Source of the DNA: Amborella trichopoda
Lineage: Eukaryota; Streptophyta; Magnoliopsida; Amborellales; Amborellaceae
Direction of reading: 5' to 3'
DNA length: 64,000 nucleotides
Assembly: GCF_000471905.2 (NCBI RefSeq)
Contig: NW_006499603.1
Coordinates: 3,530,437-3,594,436, forward strand
The position numbers and the translations under genes were made by a program. This document shows positions 44,911 through 57,248 of the stretch, piece after piece. How positions within the stretch are numbered: position 1 is the first letter of the stretch; each line of letters opens with the position of its first letter. The notes below the pieces were generated by a model. It saw only the letters and a program-made list of their open reading frames with translations, did no database searches and was not told where the DNA came from.

Positions 44911-46515
44911 TGTCACGACCCGCCCCTGATCCCTTTACCATATGCGAAGGAGGGTGATCAGGTGCGGGTTCATGATCCCAAGGTAGCGTATGTCGCTCAG
45001 GTCGGAGTGGACTCAATGTCGTTACCTCGATAATCAAAGCAAACCCTGGAAAATAACTAAATCAATATTTCTAAGTGCAGCTAAATATATTTAAAACTGC
45101 GGGAAAACCACACCTCATTAAAACTGCACTACATAAATTTTCTCTAAAGAGTTACACTTGAATCTGGGGCATCAAGGCCTAATATTACATTTTCCAAAAT
45201 AAAAAAAAATCCAGGTCTAAACTGCCCATTTATATACAAGATCTGGGTTTCTACTCAGGTAAAAAGGACTTTAGCTGCCAACAGCAAAACTCGAGCTTGG
45301 CCTTCGATCTGGTGCTATCAGTCTACAAGAGGGGAGATGAAGTGGGGGATGAGCTAAAAAGCCTAGTAAGTAGATCTAAGTGCTATGCATCATTAATGAG
45401 TCTATTCATACATCATAAGCAATTCTTCCAATTCTAAAAAGTCATAGAGCAACAGTCATGTAAATCAATAATCAGATCAATGCATCAACTACAGGCATCA
45501 TATCCAAATGTTACTCATCATCCAATCATTATAATCATCAGCATTCACATTCACTATTCAAATATTAACCACTCACTTCTTAGTTTCCCCTACTCTCGAA
45601 GTAGAGGCCCAATCCATCAGGCTAAGCCAATCCCAATGCTTAAGACCTCTACTGTACCTCAGGAAGGAGGGCAATGACAAGTGGGTAAATCCACTTCGTA
45701 ATTCCCTCATGCTCACGCAAACAGTCTCCAGCGCGTATTGGGGTTTTCGATAGGCACGTACCTTGCAAGGGATCACTCACTAGTCTCATCATATAAACTT
45801 TGGGGGTACCACCCTCCCATTCCATATTTACCTAACCCCATCCTATCATTCAGCTAATTAGGGAACATTGACGTCATCACTTTTCTCAGTGTAATAGTAT
45901 CCACTATCGATGGGTGCCCCTTCGCGTAGTGGCAATATCATAGTACTATAATTGAATAGTACCCACCATCAATGGATGTCCCATTGCATAGTGGTCATTA
46001 TCACATCATCATATCATGCTCAAGAATTTAATTTGCTCATGCTAAATTAGTGCCTTATGATAGATAATTCAGATTTTCATCATGCAAAGTTTGAGTCTTA
46101 CTCGGAACTATCTAGTAGTCACATAACATTATGACACCTACCATGAAACACCCATAATATGAGAGCTATCACATTGCATTTATGCTTAGCAGTCAACATT
46201 ATCATTACGACACTTGTCATGTAAAATTCATCATGGAACTATCACAGCTTTCACATAACTCATAGCTGCATGGCACCGTCCACATAACACTATGTCATTT
46301 AGAATTCATCACATGAAAATTATCACATAGCACTCATGCTTATCGCTTATCAAAGATAACACTGTGCCACTTGAGTTGCGTAGAGAGTAATCTAGTAAAA
46401 GGTAACACAATACGAGCATAGGACTACAATTTCTATAACGTGTAACGGTGATGTACTCCTCTTCTTGGAGGCGTAACTCCCAATCTAGGGAGAATTTTAA
46501 AATAATTTAAGCATG
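44911..46515 (-). mobile_element. 5' LTR of F1, incomplete
   Basis: It begins TGTCACGACCCGCCCC on the + strand and follows the 3' LTR for about 1600 bp, then stops at about 46515 in AATTTAAGCATG. The remaining half is not found elsewhere in the window. Two hairpins are at 45901-45994. Confidence 0.85.
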
Positions 46516-47450
46516 TTTTTTAAAGACAATTTTCAGTACCATGGGTCCCCATTGAGGAATAGAGGGAGAAGTCAGTCAATAAAGCCTGACAAACATTGGA
46601 AATTTTGACAGTCTCAGAATAGCTCTAAAACTAGCCAATATCTTCATAAGGACTCGAAAACGTCACCGGCCAAGTTTTATCACATTCCGACATGTCTAGG
46701 GCAGTTCAGACGAAGAAATAGGTTCAGCTGAATCAACCTCTTACACCCTGAAATGGACCCTTATAACTGGAACCCTACTTTTGGAGCATGAAACGGCCAT
46801 GAGACCACCGCCATTGGATCCGGCATATTGAAAACCCTGCGCATTATGAACGGTCGGATTTCACACAAAATCAAGTCTAAGTCACAGCTGATTCTGGCTA
46901 CCGGAATTCCAAATTCCGGTCAAAATCCAAAATTGCCAAAACTTCGTTCGGGCACTAAATCGTATCCCGTTTGTTGCAATGCGATCGTGGTAACATGTTC
47001 AATGCAATTCAGCAAAGAAATCACAGAAAAACATTGACACAAAGACACACTATCGATCAAAAGTTTTCAAGATCTATTCAAATTTCAAGTTATGTGATCA
47101 TGTCTTTATAGCGTGATTCATGACTTAAAATTGATACTAAATGATCATAGCATCAATCCTTACATGATGGAAATCATCTTTTGTTCATTCGGATGCCGGA
47201 TCGTCAATGGATCGTCCGAGAAGAATCAAGAATGTACCTAGTTCTCAGTAGGGACTATTTTGAAGTTTCATCAATTGTTAGACATGGGCAAATCAGTCAA
47301 TTTTCACCCTATTTTCTTATGTTATTTAATTAAAAAATGACGTAATTATCATCAATTAAGGTTAGTTTTGGGTAATCCACTCATGTTTTAGCCCTAGTCT
47401 ACAGAAAGACACTACCTCTCATTGAGAGAGAGGCTGTTAAAAAAAATCAT

Positions 47451-47487
47451 TATAAAACCCTTTCATTCTCTATGTTGAGCAATAAAA
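47451..47487 (+). promoter_or_regulatory. TATA box and nearby AATAAA in LTR type 1
   Basis: TATAAAAC at 47451 is followed 30 bp later by AATAAAA. In the B copy the same pair occurs on the - strand near 32490 and 32447. Such closeness places the poly(A) signal near the RNA start (R region). Confidence 0.5.
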
Positions 47488-47680
47488 TTCGAGATTCTTC
47501 TTCGAATTCGTGAGTGCGTCTTAAAGAGAAAGAGAGAGGAGAGAGAAGTTTATAGCGATACCCCTCTCACTCTGATGATATTTTCTCTCTCTTCCTTTCT
47601 TCTCTCTTTTCGATTTTCTTTTCCTGTTCTTCTCTCTCTTCTTCTCTTCCTTCTTCCTCATCCGAGCCCTTCTCAAAGGC

Positions 47681-47774
47681 CATGCACGGCAGTGGCAGTG
47701 CTGTGCATGCCTCATTCTTTCTTTCCCTTCCTGTGGCTTCACAGGTCGTGCATGGTGATGGTAGCGCCATGCAC
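47681..47774. repeat. CATGCAC hairpin pair in LTR type 1
   Basis: The first has arms CATGCAC (47681-47687) and GTGCATG (47703-47709), the second GTGCATGG (47748-47755) and CCATGCAC (47767-47774). They correspond to the array at 31803-32115. Confidence 0.8.
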
Positions 47775-48039
47775 CAGCTTCTTTTTCCTCCTCTTCATTC
47801 GTCTCTATCTCGACGAAGTTCACGCACGATGTTAGTCGTCGTTGTGCGTAACGCCATCTGAAGGAGCACACAATGAGCTAGGCCATGCTCAAGCAGCGGT
47901 TCGGGGTCTTGTTTCCATTCCAAGATTAGCGCATGTGCGGCGATGTGCATCGTCGACAGTGAACCATTTTTCTTTCTTGTCCTGAGTCGCAGACGGTGCT
48001 GCTCATTGCTGGCTGCAGGCGTGTCTTTGGAGTCTTGCG

Positions 48040-48260
48040 CAAGCGAAAACAGCTATGCCTATCGCTACCTGTGAAGGGTTGCGGCGATGCTTTCCACCGT
48101 GTGTGGGCCTTTCTGTTGCGTCTCGCTCCCATTGCAAATGGTAATGCCTATCACTATCCGCAAAGAGTCGGACGATGCTCATCTCTGTCCATAGGCTTCT
48201 TTTGTGCACCCTGTGCCCATCGCAGATGGCAATGCCTATCGCAACCTGTGAAGGATCATG
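48040..48260. repeat. Tandem repeat with GCCTATCGC...CTGTGAAGG
   Basis: About three to four units of 60-70 bp share AATGCCTATCGCAACCTGTG or variants and TGCATGCTTT- or GGCTTCTTTTG-like parts. They lie in the R/U5 side of element C's LTR. Confidence 0.55.
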
Positions 48261-49168
48261 CTACCTTCTCGTGTTGCTTACGATGATGGCTCACGTCGTC
48301 TGCCGTTCATTGCCAGTCCCTTCGCCTCGAGTAGTAAAGCCCAGTGCCATTCCAAGGGCCACGACATTGTTACTCCACGATTGTGGACGGTGATGCCTAC
48401 CTCTGTCGGGACCTTCCTCCTTCGTTGTCTCGCATCTTCTCTTCATTCTCTTTTCTTTTCTCTTCTTCTCTTCTCTTTTGACTGAAGGATAGAATTAGTC
48501 TAGTACTATAATAGCAGTCTGGCTGTCGAGCAGTATTGCCATCATGCTGGTCAAGAGTACCATGCCCGTCTTGCTAGCACCCCAGATTAGGACAGTCATA
48601 TCGGCCTTGGTTTCGAGTAGTATTATAGTTGTGACGGCCTGAGTTACCGTGCCCTTCTTGCTACCACTCCAAGTCGGTCATTGTACTCGTCTAGCTATCA
48701 GGCTAGGCTTGTCCCCTTATCAAGTCCTCTTCTCTTTTCTCCCCTTATTCTCACCCTCTTGTTTCATCATCTTAACTTCTCATCTTCTCTATGAATGTGC
48801 ATCACCCTATGACAAAGGTGGGTCCTTTGGCCCACTTGTCTTGCAAATTAACCATGTTAGTGCTATGCAGAAAACAAGGAGATTGCAAGTCAAGGGAGGC
48901 GAGTCCGAACATGTTGAAGCAGCTGAGGGGCTTTCTGTCGTGATCTAAGAGGACGCTCATGCAAGTTAGCCCGAGTAAGTCATGGACCCAGGTGAGGTTT
49001 GTCCCCACCTCACGATTGAAATTCCTCTCTCACCAGTGGGGCACCTGCCCTTGTTCTGTGAACAAGGTCCTTGAGAGAGTGGTCTCAGGTCTTGGGTCTT
49101 CCGAACCCAAGACACATGTCACCCGATCACTAGATCTAGGGAGGCGAGATCGAGGCATTCGACCAGCT

Positions 49169-49187
49169 TGGCAACTCCACTAGGGAC
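49169..49187 (+). other. Primer-binding site of element C
   Basis: TGGCAACTCCACTAGGGAC follows the LTR type 1. It is close to TGGCGACTCCACTGGGGA, which I recall as the Ogre-type site complementary to tRNA-Arg. The position between LTR and gag supports the call. Confidence 0.7.
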
Positions 49188-50150
49188 TTACTACCCCTTT
49201 GTCGGTTCGCTCTTGCTTGACAAACATCACCTTTTATTTTTCTACACTCATTACATGGCATCTGAGTTATTCAACCGGTTCATCGGAGTTGGGGATTTTC
49301 TCATCCTCGTACTCGTGACCGTCTCGGGGAAGCGAGCTTCTCAAGCTTCGTTCCCTACACTCCTCTTGAGCCATGACTTACAGTCCGGGTCCCAGGTTCT
49401 TTCCTGGATCTCTGCGAGAAGAAACTTGAAGTTCCCTAACTCACTTTCTAGTCCTGGTGGACCCTCCACCTAGGCCCATCGCATTGGTAGCACGGTTGCT
49501 ATACTGGCAAATCCTTATGAGACACTGTTGAAGTAAGCCGAAGGGCTGCCCTGTCTGCTTTCGTGAAAGGCAAGCAGGTTACCATCGCTCATGAGTGTAA
49601 CCACAAGGCCATCCCCAATACTCCTTCACCACCCTGAACCTCTATGCCTAGAGGCTCGACACTCCAAGGTGTAGACCCTGGATCCTCCACCTCTCGCACA
49701 CACCTAAGGGCTCATAGTCCGTCCACTCAAGCCACACCTCGAGGCAACTTTCATGCTTCCTTGAGCTTGCGTCTAAGGCTAGGCCTTCTCAGGCTGAGCT
49801 CTTCACGCACCATGCATCTGCATCCCACAGCTCAGGGCAGTGCCAGTTCTGTGCCAGCTTGAGCACCTGAGGGTCGACTACCTCGTGAGGGATAAGCTCC
49901 TACCTAGTCCCTCACAGACACATACTCGTAGGTCTTGGCCTCCTAAGGTGGAACCAGCTAACCGAGCCCGGGCTGACCCTCAAGTCACACAGAAGGCTTC
50001 CTCCAAAGGTGCATACGCACCAGCTGCACATGTTCCTCCCCGATCCCTACTCAGGCGGAGTCGCGAGCTGGTTCCTTCTTCTGTCATCCTCCCTTTGTCA
50101 GGTCAACACCTCGAGACATAGTACTCAAAGGTTTTCCCTACGAGCACCAT
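49188..50150 (+). other. Leader of element C before gag
   Basis: It aligns from about 49565 with element B (31640 leftwards on the - strand), including TCGCACACAC and GAGCCACACCTCGAGGCAA. Short proline/serine-rich frames are present but no known domain. Nothing else is seen. Confidence 0.5.
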
Positions 50151-50151
50151 C

Positions 50152-53100
50152 TTGAGTCAGCTGTCCCAGGTCAACCATGCACCCGGACCTCCCGGACCTC
50201 ACAAGGGAACTCGGGGCAAAGGCCTTATGACAGATAAAAGTCTACAGCCCCCAAGGCAGCAACCTTTCCTTGGACCTCACTTTCTGCTCCAGGTAATGGA
50301 CACAGCCCTCGCGTGTTCAAGAAAGACAGGGCAGTCCAAATCTCAGGCTCAATTCTGGAATGGAGTCTATTGCATCCTCAAGATCAAGCAGAAGAGAGGC
50401 TTGCAGCTTCTGACTAGAGATGCCCCTAACGCAGTAGAGGTTATCAATCTCAATGACCTCCTGTCTCTTAATCCCTTATTCCCTCTTCGGCTTCAAGAGC
50501 CTGAACCAGAAGTCAAAGAATATTGCTCGGTGGTTACCGTCATAGGAAAAGACCGAGCTGCCAAGAAGTCACGGTCCCAAGACAGTAAAAAACCGGTCCT
50601 CACACGGTTAGCATACAAGAATCAAGTCCAGTAGGGGCATGCTCAGCCCTGACAGACTGACTTGCTGCAAACAACTCACCAACCGCAGCAGTCCACTTCT
50701 TAACTTAGCTCTGACCCTTCCGAAGAAACGGTCAGCATCATAATGATCAACGACTCATTTGATGCCCAAGAATAGCGGATGAATAGGTTTGAGGTGATGA
50801 TGCAGTCCATTCTCGAAAAGATGGATCGCCTGGAATCCTTCAGGTACCCTTCTTTTCACCACTAGGCCAACTCCCCTCTTGTTGAGGACACAGCCTTTAG
50901 ACAAACTCACCCACCGGCCTCTCAAGACAACTTTGCTTCTCGTATTGTGTCACAAGCTGATAAAGATGCCATGGTAACCCACAGTCTCGAGAGCAAGGTC
51001 TCGGGCACGCAAGGGGCACTACTTTTGATAAAGTCGTACCCCTCGTATATCAACCAGGTGCCGTCTCCCCCAAACTATCAAAAAGAGAAGCTCCCTCTGT
51101 TAAATGGGACTACATCCCTGCACTAGCATATCGCTCATTTCCAAGCGGCTTGTCATGAGACGGTAATTGACAAGTGACTCCTCCTTCGTCATTTTGTCGA
51201 GACTCTTGAAGGGCCAGCCTTTCAGTGGTATGCTCGGCTACCTCCAAGCTCAGTGCACACATGATAGGAAATGGAGAAATTGTTTTCCCAGTGTTTCTAT
51301 GAGGTCCAGAGAAACGTGGAAACCATCGAGCTCCTCACTCTGACTCAAGAACCTGGTGAGCTAGTTGATAAGTTCATCGCTCGATGGCGAGAGTTGGCAA
51401 CATATCATGCCACTCCCATGATTGAGAAAGAAGCAGTTTAGACCTGCATATGAAATATGCTGCTCGAGATCACCTTGCATGTTGAGGCCTCCAATTCAAC
51501 CCCCAAGTCAAAGCTCATCTTTAAAGCGGTTCGTATAGAAGGTCTGTCTAAGAATCATGGTGGGTCTCGTCAGCAACCCTCTAGCTCGGGAAAGGGTCTG
51601 GGCAATGGCAATTCTCGCTTCAACAATTGGAGCAACCAGAAAAAAGGGGTGATTAGTGCGGCTATCACCATGATTGACACTAAGAAAGCCACCCCTAAAA
51701 CCTTGGACCGCTCCAAAGGGGTAGTAACAACTAAGGCACTGACAGAACCTCAAGCTAGAGGTAAGCAACAACAGTCCTATAACAGGATCCCGCCCCCTAA
51801 AAATATAAATGAAAGTGACTACTAGATCCAACACCAGAACAAGGTGTACCCCTTTGAGAAGGAGTGGGTTCTTGCATTGCTTCGGTTACTACTAGAATAG
51901 AGCATGATCCAGCTGCCTGAGGTTAAATCCCCAGAGCAACCTGGATAGGAAGCACATGAGAGATATTACACCTATCATAGTAGAGTAGGCCACCCCACTC
52001 AAGAATGTTATACTCTCAAAGACATTATCAAAGTCCTCATTAACATGGGCAAGATAAAACTCGAAGAGCTAAAGAAAGTATTCGGGCAAACTGAGGCTTC
52101 TCATGTAGTAACAATCTATGAGGATGACGAGGCACCTACCGTCCTCCTTGCGATATTCTTCGTAACGCTTGAAGAAAGTCTCATCACACTAGCCGTCAAG
52201 GTAGCCCAAGTTCCTGCTTCTAGGAACTGAGAACATCTGGTGTCTGTATCATCTGATACGAGGCCATGAGCTCAGCGAATGCACCAGCTTCCATGAACTC
52301 TTGTCAAAGAAGATGCAGCAGCACTAAGAAGTTCATGGTAACCCAGAATCTCACCCTTAGATCCCTGCTTCACTAGTGCAAGAAGACATCCCCACGCAAG
52401 CTCAGAGAGGTGCTAAGCCTGACTCTCTGCAGGACCTCTTCGAGGCAATGCTCCAACAGGGTCTCGTCACTCCCAAGCCCACCAGGCAACCTAGGCGTCT
52501 TGCCCAGGGTACAGAAAATCTTTGGTGCCCATATCACCAGGTATGGGCCATAAGCTGAGGGAATGCTCTTGCTTTGAAGTTGTAGTTGTGGAGAAGGTAC
52601 AAAAAGGCCACACTGTTTGCGCCGTCCTCCCATAATGCTTCTAAGCCACCCCTCCCGTTCAAAAGGAAGTTCCACTACAAGTCCCCTACGAGGATACTCT
52701 AGGCCCATCTGAACCTTCGACTTCTCCAAAATGGGAAGTCTACCATGGGCGAAGCAAGCTCAAATCCCTGAAGCGTGAGGCAGTCAGCCAAGCTAGGGCC
52801 ACTCATCAGCCCAATACGACGGACCTTACAACTCCCCAGAGATCCAGAAAGAGACGAGCACCCAGGTCAGCTCGTCGAAGGAATTATATTCCTCAGTCAC
52901 TAGTCGAGGAAGAATTCCTCAAGCCCCTTCCTCCTTTATCGACCTTACATAAATTCATCCCAGGCGTAACTCGACTTATATCTTTGTCCAATCAGGAGGA
53001 CATCCTTGAGTCATTAACTTCTCGAGGCTCGTCCAATATAGGTGACGACGCTAAAAGCATCCCTCAGCGATCAGAGTCAGGGAAAGACCTAAAATACTCG

Positions 53101-53500
53101 AACTCTTATGCTTCTTCTCCTCCCTCTTCTTCTGTCTCTTTCACAGGTGTAGCTCGACAGTGCCCAGACTTCGACGCCCTAAAGAGAGAGCTCGAAGCAA
53201 CCAACATCAGAAGATCATAGCAGAAGTGCCTAAGAAAGATGCTAGCCCAGGCGACTAGATTCATAAGTGTCGCCGATGCCCTGGCAGCTCAAGCTAAGAT
53301 CAAGCCACCTTCAAGCTCCTGTTCCAAGGAGGCCTCCCATATGGTGCAGATCTGAGAAGTATCACCTAGCATGGGGCAAATGAGCCTAAGATCAGGGAAG
53401 AAACTACAACCCACACTTTAGAAGCTTAAGGTCCTCAAGTTTTTTGATCCTTCACTTTTCCCTAAGCCTCAACCTGAAACCTCCACATCCTAATACAAAT
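50152..53500 (+). pseudogene. Gag remnant, element C
   Basis: The first frame (160 residues) has GPHKGTRGKGLMTD and CILKIKQKRGLQLLTRD. Around 51230-51560 the capsid part ends LEITLHVEASNS. Near 51950-52040 lies a finger-like YTYHSRVGHPTQECYTLKD and near 52525 a second CPYHQ stretch. The end has PDFDALKRELEATN. All parts recur in B and D. Gag would build the particle; the copy is broken. Confidence 0.75.
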
Positions 53501-53926
53501 CCTTATTACCTCCCCATTAGCCCAGATCGCACCGGCTGAACAACAAAGTCAAACAGTGTCACAAACCAAAACTCAACCAAAGCCTGCTCCTAAACCTACC
53601 TTACCACCCAAACCAGTGACAAGATTAGGAGAACAGAAGGCCAATGAGGATAATGTGAAACATGATGTAGTTGGGCATTTGAAAAAGCTCCTAGCGCTTT
53701 TAAGTGTCTATGACGCCCTTATGTTGTCCAGAGACTGCCATATGGCCCTATTTCAAGGCCTTTCTAACCCAGAGGTGTACGAGACTGAAGTGGAGCCTAT
53801 TGAGGTGGACCCAGCCATCCTGGGTGGGTGCTTGGCGATCACCTTTTCCGAAGATGACCTTCAATTGGGAGGCTAATTTCACAATTGCCCCCTTTTCATG
53901 ACTGGTGAATTACATGCCTGCCTTAT
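53500..53926 (+). pseudogene. Gag-protease linker remnant, element C
   Basis: An open frame at 53556-53876 has PKPAPKPTLPPKP, then FDV-like VGHLKKLLALLSVYDALML, SNPEVYETEVEPIE and ITFSEDDLQLGG. This is the Tat/Ogre text directly before the protease. F2 cuts it. Confidence 0.75.
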
Positions 53927-54889
53927 TGTCACGACCTCGCCCCCGACCACTGTACCTTACACGGCAACAATCAATCGAGCGTGGGTTTGTGATCCAATGT
54001 AACGTTTATCACTCAAGATAGAGTGGATTCAACACTTTTATATTCGGTAATCGAGCAAACCTTGGAAAAAGAACTAAAACAAAGACTATGCTAGCAAATG
54101 AACATAGAAAATCCTAAAACACCAACTTTCATATATAAACTCCTTCCAAAATATTACATTCAGCTCAGGGCATCTAGGCCTAATACTACACATGTTCACA
54201 AAGAACAAAAACACAGGGCCAACACCTCAGATGCACAAACAAAAATGAAACCACCTTCTTCAAGAAATCTAGAATCAACTTCCCGCCACAGAACACAAAC
54301 TCTATGCCATGAACCTGTCACTATCAATCTACAAGGAGAGGAGAAAAAATGGAATGAGCTATTCATCCTAGTAAGCAGGTTAGTGTTATGCATCTATCAT
54401 GATTCTATCTATGTGTGATAACAATTCAATCCAACAATATGAAGTCATAGTTTGACATATGTGAATATCAAGTCAAGACATCAAGTGTGAACATTTCATT
54501 TAAATGACAATTATCATTAAATCAGCAAGATCACAAGCATTCAATCAGTAAATTCATTAATTATTCATTCATTGCAATACCAAAACTTCCTTATATAAAA
54601 ATTCAATTATTACCCACGCACTCCCTAAGTCACTTACTCCTGCAGCAGAGGCCCTATCCATCAGGCTAAGCCAATCCCATTGCTTAAGACCTCCACCATC
54701 ATATAAGAAGGAGGGTAATGACAAGTCGGTTAATCCACCTCGGAATACCCTCAACACAGTCACACAGTCCCCAACGCGTATTGGAGGTTCGATAGGCCCT
54801 TACCTTACAAGGTATCTACCCTCTATCCTCTCCCTCAACCTGTTCCTATCATTATACAGGTTAGGGGATATGCCAACATCACTTTCCTT

Positions 54890-55100
54890 ACTATCGGTGA
54901 GTGTCCCATCACGTAGTTGCCAATACTATAGCAGTCTCCACTATCCGTGAGTGTCCCACTGTGTAGTGGCCAATATGATAGCAGTATCCACTATAGATGA
55001 GTGTCCCACCGCGTAGTGGCCAATATCAATATAAGAAGTGGTCATTCATCATAGCATCAAATAGTGTCCACTACCGGTGAGTGTCCCACCACGTAGTGGC
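54890..55100. repeat. 51-bp hairpin array in F2 3' LTR
   Basis: Four units carry outer arms CCACTA and TAGTGG around GTGAGTGTCCCA. They are at about 54890-54915, 54938-54969, 54988-55019 and 55068-55099. The last has inner arms CGGTG/CACC. Spacing is 51 bp for the first three. Confidence 0.9.
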
Positions 55101-56739
55101 CAATATCAATATAAGAAGTGGCCATTCAATGCCTCGTAACTAATAAATCACATTCTTATCAGTCAATGTTTCATACAGATGAATCTTATTTCATCATAAC
55201 ATCATAACATTTAGCAAAAGATATTTATTTCGAAAGCTTTTACAGGGCGTTTACACATAAGTCTTTTCGGTAGCATTTGGCGTTCATTGTGAACTCATTT
55301 CATCAATATTGTGCTCGTGGCCCCTTTTTCCTCACACGGTGCAGTCATATGGCATCATTCACATATATTTATGGAATTCGCAAGAGATTTATCATATGGC
55401 ATTCTCATTTATCATATATCAAGACAACTTAGTGTTGCTTGGGCATACAATTGATGCAGTGACAAGTAACAGTGATATGCCCCTCTTTGAGAGGGAGTGG
55501 CTCCCGATTTAGGGGGAGTTTCAGGATCCCTCAAATATGAATCTTTGAGCTAATACACAAACCTTTACAAAAACAACGATTTGAACGAATTTGGGTGCCG
55601 TTTGATGGGTGAATAGCTCAGTACAATGTGAGCATTAGTTGCTGGAAATCTTCTCTGCAACAGTGTGCATCGACGTATTCACGCAATTCAGGTCATAATT
55701 CAAAATCTGTGGAGAGTTTCAAAACCATCAAACTTGCAACTTTGAGTAAATTCACTGATCTCTCCAATTGCGGTAATTTCAAGGTTTTTGGACACAATTA
55801 TCTGGGTCAAAAGCATTGCACAAAGAGGGCCACAGTTGCTGGAAATAGTAGCAACTATGAGCAGTGCCATGCCTGAACATTTTAGGCCATATATTTTCAT
55901 CCATACGAATTTTATCACAACATAAAAAGTAGACTTAAAGTAGATGTACATGCATTTCATTCGAGGCCGATTTGGTCCCATTTGGATGCCATTTAGCCAT
56001 TAAACACTTCTATGCAATACAGTCATAGTTCAAGAAATTTTTATTCTCAAATTAACATGCTTTTAAAGAACACTTAATATTTCATGGGCAAGGTACACTT
56101 TGGGCATGGAACCTTGTTCATGTTGGCAAGCCTCCCAATGAGTCATTTCATGAGTTTTTATAAATAAAAAGGGTCATAAATGTGGTAAAAATAGTCATGG
56201 CATTGAGAAGCACAAAAACTGAAATTTCAACCTCATGTTAACCCATTCATGCTTCACATTCTTCATTCTATCATATTACTCATTATAAATATTTGTTTTT
56301 TACATAAACTATGGATGCATAGAAGATAAACCAACTTACGTTGACTCCCACGATATCTCAAATCCACACTCACGTCCTTCATGGGCTCTCCCTAGCTCCA
56401 CCAATGGGTTATCTTTTAGGGGCAGCAGTGAACATCAAGATAGAGGGAGAAAAGTTGAGAAAAAATGGGAGACACAGTGCTGCCCAAGGGAGGGAAAGGT
56501 TTAAAAATGAGAGGGTGGTTAGAAAACATTGTGGATGGAGCAATCACACACGACTCTGACACGTACGGGGTGGCTCTGTATGATTGACCAAACACACATG
56601 GCGATGCTTGCTCACACAACCAATGAAGCTCACTTACACAGCCGGCGTTGGCCCTCCACATGCGGCGGTGACTTCTCACGCATGGTATTTGCTCTTCTCT
56701 CTCTCTCTACTCAGGTGGCACTGGGTCCTGAATTCACAG

Positions 56740-57140
56740 ATGGAGATGGGTCTCTTTACACAGCCAATGCTGTGTTTTCCTCTTACGTAGCCAGCTCTGT
56801 GTTTTCGCTTTATGCAGTCAGTGCTGCGTCTTCCTCTTACACAGCCGGCGCTGCGCTGTCCTCTTACGCAACCGACGCTATGTTTTCCTCTTAGATAGTC
56901 GGCGCTGTGTTTTCCTCTTACACAGTCGGTGGTGCATTTTCCTTGTATGCGATCGACACTATGTTTTCCTCTTATGCAGCCGACTCTGCGTTTTCCTCTT
57001 ATGCAGCCGGCGCTGCATTTTCCTCTTACGTAGCCGGCGCTGTGTTTTCCTCTTACACAGCCGGTGCTGCATCTTTCTCTTACACAGCCGGTGCTGTGTT
57101 TTCCTCTTATGCAGTCGGCGCTGTTTTCCTCTTTTGCAGC
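56740..57140. repeat. 27-bp hairpin array in F2 3' LTR (U3)
   Basis: About 13-14 units have TTTTCCTCTTA plus an inverted repeat around CCGGCG. At 57082-57099 the arms are ACACAGC and GCTGTGT; at 57001-57018 they are ATGCAGC and GCTGCAT. Other units have one or two mismatches. The 5' LTR has the same array starting near 63880 at the end of the window. Repetitive short reading frames (FSSYAAG-type) are repeat artefacts. Confidence 0.9.
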
Positions 57141-57248
57141 TGGTGCTCAACATGTGTGGCGATGCTTCAAACAGTGCTAGGCATTTGTCTCACTCTCCTT
57201 TACTGTACACGTCACAAGATTGGGAGAAAAATTGTGGCCCTTACATCA

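Larger units (their letters stand above)
37309..46515 (-). mobile_element. Element F1, Tekay/Del-type chromovirus (Ty3/Gypsy), broken
   Basis: The element reads right to left: 5' LTR (44911-46515, incomplete), primer site, gag, protease, reverse transcriptase, RNase H, integrase with a chromodomain-like tail, polypurine tract and 3' LTR (37309-40350). It is inserted in the gag of element D. The 5' LTR loses its outer half where element C begins at 46516. LTRs look about 90% identical by eye over 165 bp (near 37855-38020 and 45455-45620). There are ten or so frame interruptions. It is probably the youngest element in the window. Confidence 0.9.
46516..49168 (+). mobile_element. 5' LTR (type 1) of element C
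   Basis: The U3 part (to about 47450) aligns with B and A. A TATA box TATAAAAC is at 47451, AATAAAATTCGAGATTC at 47481, then a CT-rich tract, two CATGCAC hairpins (47681-47774) and a long variable part with GCCTATCGCAACCTGTGAAGG repeats (48050-48260). The 3' end aligns with the inverted copy at 12330-12060. The left terminus abuts the F1 LTR and may be truncated. Confidence 0.7.
46516..53926 (+). mobile_element. Element C, type 1 Tat-lineage element (LTR, primer site, gag), cut before protease
   Basis: It has the most complete type 1 5' end in the window: LTR (46516-49168), primer site (49169-49187), leader and gag (to about 53500), and the lead-in to protease. Element F2 interrupts it at 53927, just inside the start of the protease domain (PLFMTGELHACL-like text). 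It is the reference copy for B, D and A. The gag frames are broken in many places. Old relative to F1 and F2. Confidence 0.8.
53927..57248 (-). mobile_element. 3' LTR of F2
   Basis: The LTR is 3322 bp and runs on the + strand from TGTCACGACCTCGCC to TTACATCA. It contains a 51-bp hairpin array (54890-55100) and a 27-bp hairpin array (56740-57140). The flank at the outer end is CTTAT. Confidence 0.9.

Noticed and set aside
37309-57248. F1 and F2 as one duplicated segment
   Set aside because: LTR lengths, array content and flanks differ, and they interrupt different old elements, so they are two separate insertions of related families.
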